Assembly: GCA_036346355.1 (NCBI GenBank)
Contig: CM070579.1
Span: 4,712,001 to 4,776,000 of the forward strand
Direction of reading: 5' to 3'
DNA: 64,000 nt
From: Rhipidocladum racemiflorum
Taxonomy: Eukaryota; Streptophyta; Magnoliopsida; Poales; Poaceae
Of the stretch, positions 58,490 to 64,000 are shown piece by piece (within the stretch, counting starts at the first letter, position 1; each line of letters opens with the position of its first letter). Position numbers and translations under genes: made by a program. The notes beneath the pieces are model-generated. The model saw only the letters and a program-made list of their open reading frames with translations, did not search any database and was not told the origin of the DNA.

Positions 58490-58535
58490 GGAGAGGGAGA
58501 GGGAGAGGGAGAGGGAGAGGGAGATGGAGGGGAGG
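58490..58535. repeat. GAGAGG microsatellite
   Basis: About six tandem GAGAGG units followed by related purine-rich sequence. Confidence 0.85.
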
Positions 58536-58918
58536 GGGCGAGGGGGAGGAGGCTGGAGGGGGAATGGGAGGGGAAGGAAGGCCGAGGCCAGTGGGGGCCA
58601 TTGGACTGGACGTTGTCTGTTTTCCGCTGAGACCATACTACCAAGTAATGTGCTATGCGATTGTTGATTTACCAGTATGTTTGCCTGACCTTTTCTTGCA
58701 TGGCGTTTTTGCTTCTCCTGATATTATCACTATGGATCATACTTACCTGGCCCGATAGTCTGAATATCTCTATCAAAGAACAACAGCTGATTCTCAGGTA
58801 TCTCTTCCGTGTGCAAAATGTTACAGAAACATGCACTCATCGCACTTGTGATGTTGTGAACTGTCCTATCAAATCGTGTTTGCTAAGTTGGACGAGCACC
58901 TGACGTGTAGAATCTACA

Positions 58919-60943
58919 TTACATTGCGGTCTTGTAACTCAGTCTCAAGTTCAGCCTCCTGAGCCAGACGGAATGCAGTATCATGTGGAACATGTCCAGC
59001 CTCTCCGGCGGCTGGTGCAGCGTGAAGTGCCGCTTCACCAGCCGCACCCCGTCCCGGAGCCGCTCCACCTCCGGCACCGGTATCCGCTCCAGCACCTCCC
59101 TCAGCCTCGGTATGTCGGCGACCGCCACGGACACCGAGAACGCCTCCCACCGCAGCACGTCGGCGAAGGGCAGCGCGTACCCGTCCGCGACGACCACGGG
59201 GACGCACTCCGCGTGGATGGCCTCCACCACGCGCGGGCTGGCCACCTCGTGCCCGCTCGGGCACAGGCAGAAGCGCGCGCGCCGCATGAACGAGTAGTAG
59301 TCGCCGCCGGCGGGGAGGTCGTACTCGTACACCGGGAAGGCGTCCGGGTCGATGCCCTTCCAGTGCCGGAGCAGGAGGTCGCGGACGTGGCCGTGCCGCC
59401 CGCCGGCGAAGAACGCCAGGTAGGGGCGCGACGCCAGCCCCGGCGCCGGCGCCAGAAGCTGCCTCGGCATGTCGCCGTCGTAGAGGTTGATCTCCGGGAC
59501 GCTCACGTCCTTTCCCGGCCGGAAGCCCTCCGACGTGTTGGCGTTGCACAGCGCGCGGATGCCGTTCGCGTACAGCTCCGGGTGCCCTCTCGACGCACTA
59601 GGGCCCTATGCATGTAAATGTACCACGCTCAGCAGATGCAGGGTTTTCTACGAAGGGTTTAGATAAGTTTCATCCGGAAGTTTTCTTTAGTAAACCATTA
59701 TTTAAATTCCTGATCATTGGATTTGCTTTCAGATCAATGCACGGTCCCTCTGAATTCGAGGTGGGTTGATGCTACGGATGTGTGTTTTGATCGTACAGTC
59801 CAAAGTTTGGATGTTTTTTTGGGATAAAAATATTCGGATGATGCCTATACTATACACTTCTACGAAATTCTTACGAAAATTCTGCATGTTGCATTCCAAA
59901 CGGGATCTAATAATTAAGATGTTTTTTTTTTGGGTACGTACCCAGTCGTGGCAGGAGAGCATGAAGTGATCGGCGCCGGTGGAGCGGTTCCAGAAGGGGT
60001 GGCGGGAAGCGACGACGCGGACGTAGTCGGCGACGAGGGTGCGGAGCGGGGTGGGGTCGTAGGAGAGGGGGCGGTACGCGAGCTGCACCATCTGGGACAC
60101 GCTGAACGGCAGGAAGAATGCGTGCGCGCGCTCGGGGTCCCACGTCCGGACTCTGCCGCCGCCGCCGCCGCCGGCCGGCGGCGGCGTCATGAGCTCGAGC
60201 TGCTCGATGAAGCGGCCCTCGATGGTGTAGATGTTCTTGCACGGCCCAGCGTGAAGGATCGGCGGCTCGCCTTCCTCGTACACGTACACCTTGAACCGTC
60301 TCTCCATCTCCATGTAGCTCCTAGGCCGCTCAATGGAGAGGCGAGTGATCAGTGCAGCACAAGGTGAAGAACGAATCAATCTCGTTTTAGCATCGGCAGT
60401 GGCCGACGTCTTACCGGTAGAATGCGGCCGGGTTGCGGTACACGCCCGCCAGGCGAGCGTACTCCACGTCGCCGTAGAACCAACCCGCCGAGCTGGCCTC
60501 GCCGCCGTGATCACCGTGGCGCCGTCGTGCCGCGCGCCGTATCGCAGATCGCGCCGCGTCGAGCTCCCGCTCCACGCTTGGCCTCCTCGTCTCCACACTC
60601 CCGCTCCTCTCCTGACACACGTACGGGTAATAGCAGTACGTCAAAACACAAAGAGCTAGCTCGTTTCTGCAAAGGAAATCGACGAGAAGAGGAGGTCAGT
60701 GGTGAGGTCGGCGGGCAGTGGCGCCCGTGCCGGCGCCGGGCGAGAAGGGGAGGAAGAAGCGGTACTGACCAGCGCCTCCGCGCCGGAGACGGAGTATCCG
60801 GCGACGAGGACTACGGACAGTGCGACAACGGCAATTAAGCAGGTGCGCTGCGCTGGGAGAAGCAGAAGCCTCGCAGCGACGGCGGATGCGCTCGGGCGCC
60901 GCCATGTGCGCCGAGCTGCCGGCCGTTTGAATGCACAGGACAT
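58919..60943 (-). CDS. GT47 exostosin-family glycosyltransferase (At5g03795-like)
   Basis: Probable Golgi type II membrane glycosyltransferase acting on cell-wall polysaccharide or glycoprotein. The exact sugar is not predictable. Four exons join to 478 aa: 60770-60943, 60415-60611, 59942-60320, 58919-59605. The start MSCAFKRPAA is followed by basic residues and one membrane anchor (TCLIAVVALSVVLVAGYSV, residues about 34-52). Exostosin-domain motifs: FKVYVYEEGEPPILHAGPCK, NIYTIEGRFIEQLE, HAFFLPFSVSQMV, FWNRSTGADHFMLSCHDW, GPSASRGHPELYANGIRALC, NTSEGFRPGKDVS, FCLCPSGHEVASPRVVEAI and ECVPVVVADGYALPF. The length and order are as in the family. A Gly run lies at about 60150-60180. Intron 3 (59606-59941) carries a dispersed repeat. 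GC-rich exons create long antisense frames that are not genes. Confidence 0.93.
59657..59860. repeat. Dispersed repeat copy 2 inside intron 3 of the GT47 gene
   Basis: It matches 12658-12850 from AAGGGTTTAGATAAGTTTCA to GATGATGCC. It nearly fills the 336-bp intron, so the intron was probably much shorter before insertion. The remaining 59860-59912 ends with GCATTCCAAACGGG, a MITE-type terminal word. Confidence 0.7.
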
Positions 60944-61356
60944 GGGAGCTTACAGACAAAGCCTCTCCGTTTTGCTTGGATTAATGGCTAGATGCAAGGG
61001 AGCACGCACCGACGCACGTACTCGTCGCACAACTTTGCACGGCATGGAGCTCAGATCAAGGCAGGCCGAGCCACACGTTTAGCAAGTGGGATTAAGTTAG
61101 CATGGTTGCAGGTTGGACTTGGGATAATGGAAGGCGCAGCCACCGAGAGGCCGTGGGCGACTTGTACCGGAACCTTCTCTAACAGTGTCTCCACGTCGAT
61201 CCATGCTTAAATGCTCAGGTGCCTTGGGCAGAGGCAACATGTACACCAAGATCTCAAGATTCGGAGCGCGATTGACCCTTCCCGAATCCCGACGCGGATG
61301 CGATCGGAAATAAGGGTTTGTCATCGTCGTCGCTGCCTCGCTGGCTTGCCTGAATC
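60944..61356. other. Upstream region of the GT47 gene
   Basis: Presumed promoter and 5' UTR of the minus-strand GT47 gene. No TATA box or other clear motif was recognised. Open frames here have no family match. Confidence 0.4.
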
Positions 61357-64000
61357 CAGACGCAGAACTAGAGGAAAAATAATTCGGATTCACCATTTCA
61401 CTATGTATATAATAATACATGAAATTTTCAAATCACATCATGCTAAATAGTAATGTTTTCAGCTATTTTTATCATCAATAGTTCGACATAACCAACTAAC
61501 AGTAATGTAAATGATAATTAATATAGAACTAGCGATCAAAATACTTATCAAAATGAAGTAACCCAATAATAATATTTATTAATTGTTGCAAAGTGAAGGA
61601 ACTAAGAACGGAACCACAAACAAAAGATGGTCGGTATTGGCAAAATACATCCTCCATCCTCACAACCTCAATGGCCTAAAAAAGAGAACAAAAATGAGTA
61701 AATAGCTTAAAATTGTCAAGTACAACAACAATAGAATAATGAAATGAAAGTAATTAACTGATACATTACCTTTTAGTATTTACGTTTTTTCAAGTTCATG
61801 AAGTGACGAACCACAACATCATTAGTAACTTTCTTCATTTCTTGTTTCTCCATATAGCAAATAAGGCTATCACTCATGAAGTCATCGTTGATACGATTGC
61901 GCAAATATGTTTTCACAATTTTCATAGCTGAAAAGCACCTCTCAACTGTAGCAGTGGTGATAGGTAATACTAGTACTAGCTTCAAAAGTCAATAAACCAA
62001 AGGATAGCAAATATGTTTCCTAATCTGTACCATTTTCTGAGAAAGCTCACCAATAGTCTGTATGTTGGAGAATCTATCATCTATTCGCACATCGGTAATG
62101 TAGAGGCAAAGATGATGGTTAAGGTCCCTCAATTCCCCAGAATCAAAATCATTGGGATAAAGATTTGCTAGATTGATTAAATTTTCCAAATTGAAATCAT
62201 GAAATGAGTCTCTTGGATTCAAAGCGGCTGAGTAAACAAACAAGTTAGAGGTTGTCTCATTGAAGCGACTATCAAGCTCTTTAAGTAGCCAATCAAGAAC
62301 ATCACGAAAACAATCCACTTTATAATGATGCTTGTTGGTAATTCCAGTTCTTTGTCTTTGTTTCTTTGGATTAACATAAGCTTCTTCCATTTCCAACTTG
62401 CATATGTCATATTTATCACAAAAGGCATACATTTCACCTATGACAGATTCCCATCCATCCCTTCTAAGCTAATCCAAATGGCCTCTAGTAGATTTCACAC
62501 ATTTGATAGTATTCACAATATCTTGATCCTTTTGTTGTAGTGCTAATGATAAGGTGTTTGTGGTTATTAATAGTCAGCATGAGGTGTAAATAAAAAACAA
62601 ACTCAAATGACTGGAAGTACACTAGAAGACCTAATGCTTGATTTCTATTTGTTCTGTCCTTATCTTCTTCTTCCACAAATTCTGGCACTTTAACAACTGT
62701 TGGGAACAAGTCAACCAAACTCTTAAGGGTTTTATTATGAGAACTCCAACGAGTATCTCTGGGTCTTTGAAGACATTGCTTTTGATTTAACCCTATCCCA
62801 GTTTGAAGTAGCCCCCAACCTAAGGCCTTATGCACTAGTTTGTGATTGATATCTCGAATCATGTCTCTTCTCTTTGTAGATCCACCCACCACATTCAACA
62901 AAAGAGAAATCATGCTAAAGAAATTACTGATTCATTTATGCTTTCTTACAATAGCCACGACAACTAATTGAAGTTGGTGAGCAAAACAATGGACATAATA
63001 AGCTGTGCTACTTTCTCTCATGATCAATGATTGCAAGCCATTGAACTCACCTCGCATATTGCTAGCACGATCATATCCTTGGCCTCTAACTTGCTTCAAG
63101 CTTAGCTTATATTTTGCAAATAGAGAATCAATAGATGACTTGAGGTAGGAAGAAGTTGTCTCTTTCCCATGAACAAGACCAACAGAACTCTTTCACAATT
63201 CCACAACTATCAACATACCGCAAGACCACTGCCATTTGTTCTTTGCAAGAGACATCTCTGGATTCATCAACAAGCAAGCAAAACACATCATGTCCGATTT
63301 CTATGAGAATAGACTGCAATATTTCCTTTGCAAAACAATGAGCAATCTCCTTCTTGATAGGAAGTGACACCATAAGACAATTATTTGCAGCATGTTTACC
63401 CACCACCTTGCTTAGAGCTAGATCATGCTCTATTAAGAACTCATAAAATTCCAAGAAGTTCCCTTTGTTGTAGGACTCTTTTGACTCGTTATGGTCCCGG
63501 AAAGGCAATCCTTGCTTCAATAATACTCCAACAATGTCAATTGAGGCATTTAGTCGAGTAAAATAAGCAATCTTCGCAGCTTCACTTTGTGTATGAATAG
63601 AAACATCGATGTGTTGTTCTCTTTTTAACAAATCATCACAATTTTTCAGCACTTGGTTGTGGATGCTATTCACACCACCTACATGCTCTTTTAGTCTAGC
63701 TTTTTTTTGTTCCAACCACACCAACCATTTAAGGCAAAAGCATCATACCGAGCTTCCTTCTTATTGCGGTCCCTAAATAAGAAACAATAAAAGCAATATG
63801 CTCTATCTTTGGACTCACTATATTCAAGCCAACTCCCAAACTCAACAAACCATTGAAAATTAAATCTTCTCTTTTTATCTGTAAACTGTGTATATAGAAA
63901 ATTATAAGTACGAGGTTGACAAAGCCCATTGTCTAAGTACTTTCTTCTTATCACATCTTTCTGATTAGGATGGTAATCTTTTATTGCTTTCCTTTTACCT
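61357..64000 (-). mobile_element. hAT element with TTF-zinc-finger/DUF4371 transposase, right end beyond window
   Basis: The proposed left terminus CAGACGCAGAACTAGAGG (61357) resembles the CAGNGGCGGANCTAG ends of this plant hAT group, though eroded. The transposase fills the minus strand from the right edge to 61773. The 3' UTR-like AT-rich stretch 61375-61772 has no gene. The right terminus is outside the window, so the target duplication is unknown. Confidence 0.55.
61773..64000 (-). pseudogene. hAT transposase (TTF-type zinc finger, DUF4371, hAT dimerization), broken
   Basis: Pieces in order, minus strand: a zinc-finger region (RRFNFQWFVEFGSWLEYSES, KDRAYCFYCFLF, 63700-63954); the DUF4371/RNase H-like start (EHVGGVNSIHNQVLKNCDDL, VFCLLVDESRDVSCKEQMAV, 63128-63700); LVHGKE...SLFAKYKLSLKQVRGQGYDR and YYVHCFAHQLQLVVVAI (about 62950-63150); RPRDTRWSSHNKTLKSLVDL (62485-62913); then TTATVERCFSAMKIVKTYLR, the hAT dimerization motif (61773-61985). 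Breaks: a frame change at an eight-A run near 63698, a frame change near 63150, another near 62480, and one in-frame TGA near 61995. The N-terminal part is off the right edge. Confidence 0.85.

Noticed and set aside
58914..59617. Long open frames on both strands (about 200 aa) over the GT47 last exon
   Set aside because: Only the minus frame ending at 58919 continues the exostosin motifs from the upstream exons. The others are GC-rich shadow frames of Arg/Ala/His/Pro composition.

Overview
The window looks like nuclear DNA from a flowering plant, most likely a grass (Poaceae). Genes are split by GT-AG introns, several first exons are GC-rich, MITEs crowd the introns and gene flanks, and LTR retrotransposons are nested inside one another. 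No sign of a bacterial, organellar or viral genome was seen, and the species cannot be fixed from sequence alone.

Four ordinary host genes can be read exon by exon without a frameshift. (1) A minus-strand AP180/CALM-type clathrin assembly protein runs off the left edge (coding exons 338-4819, 5' UTR exon to about 6.6 kb). (2) Plastid cystathionine beta-lyase is on the plus strand (25114-28838, 12 exons, 479 aa). (3) QCR8, subunit 8 of mitochondrial complex III, is on the plus strand (49634-52910, 2 exons, 72 aa), with a LINE and a MITE inside its 3.06-kb intron. (4) A GT47 exostosin-family glycosyltransferase is on the minus strand (58919-60943, 4 exons, 478 aa). They are unrelated housekeeping genes and not an operon or cluster.

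The rest is mostly mobile DNA. From 6.6 to 17.3 kb there are small nonautonomous elements (PIF/Harbinger, Mutator-like, hAT-like, Stowaway, TRIM, a CACTA element carrying a tRNA-like module) and a processed YIPF5/Yip1 pseudogene. From 17.7 to 22.9 kb there is a probable Helitron carrying fragments of at least three genes: sorting nexin 2, an O-fucosyltransferase and one unidentified. From 29.1 to 46.2 kb there is a three-level nest: an 11.4-kb Copia retrotransposon (SIRE/Maximus-like, minus strand, 5-bp TSD) sits inside a solo Gypsy-type LTR (5-bp TSD), which sits inside a third, minus-oriented LTR. Two more Gypsy-type LTRs lie at 46.2-49.4 and 54.4-57.0 kb, the second with a chromovirus pol remnant. 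The right end (61.4-64.0 kb) is a broken hAT transposase of the TTF-zinc-finger/DUF4371 type.

I found no convincing new biological system. The most useful points are the gene-capturing Helitron with a duplicated 3' terminus, the tRNA-like module inside a CACTA element, and a concentration of single-base losses in the Copia nest that may be an assembly artefact rather than biology.
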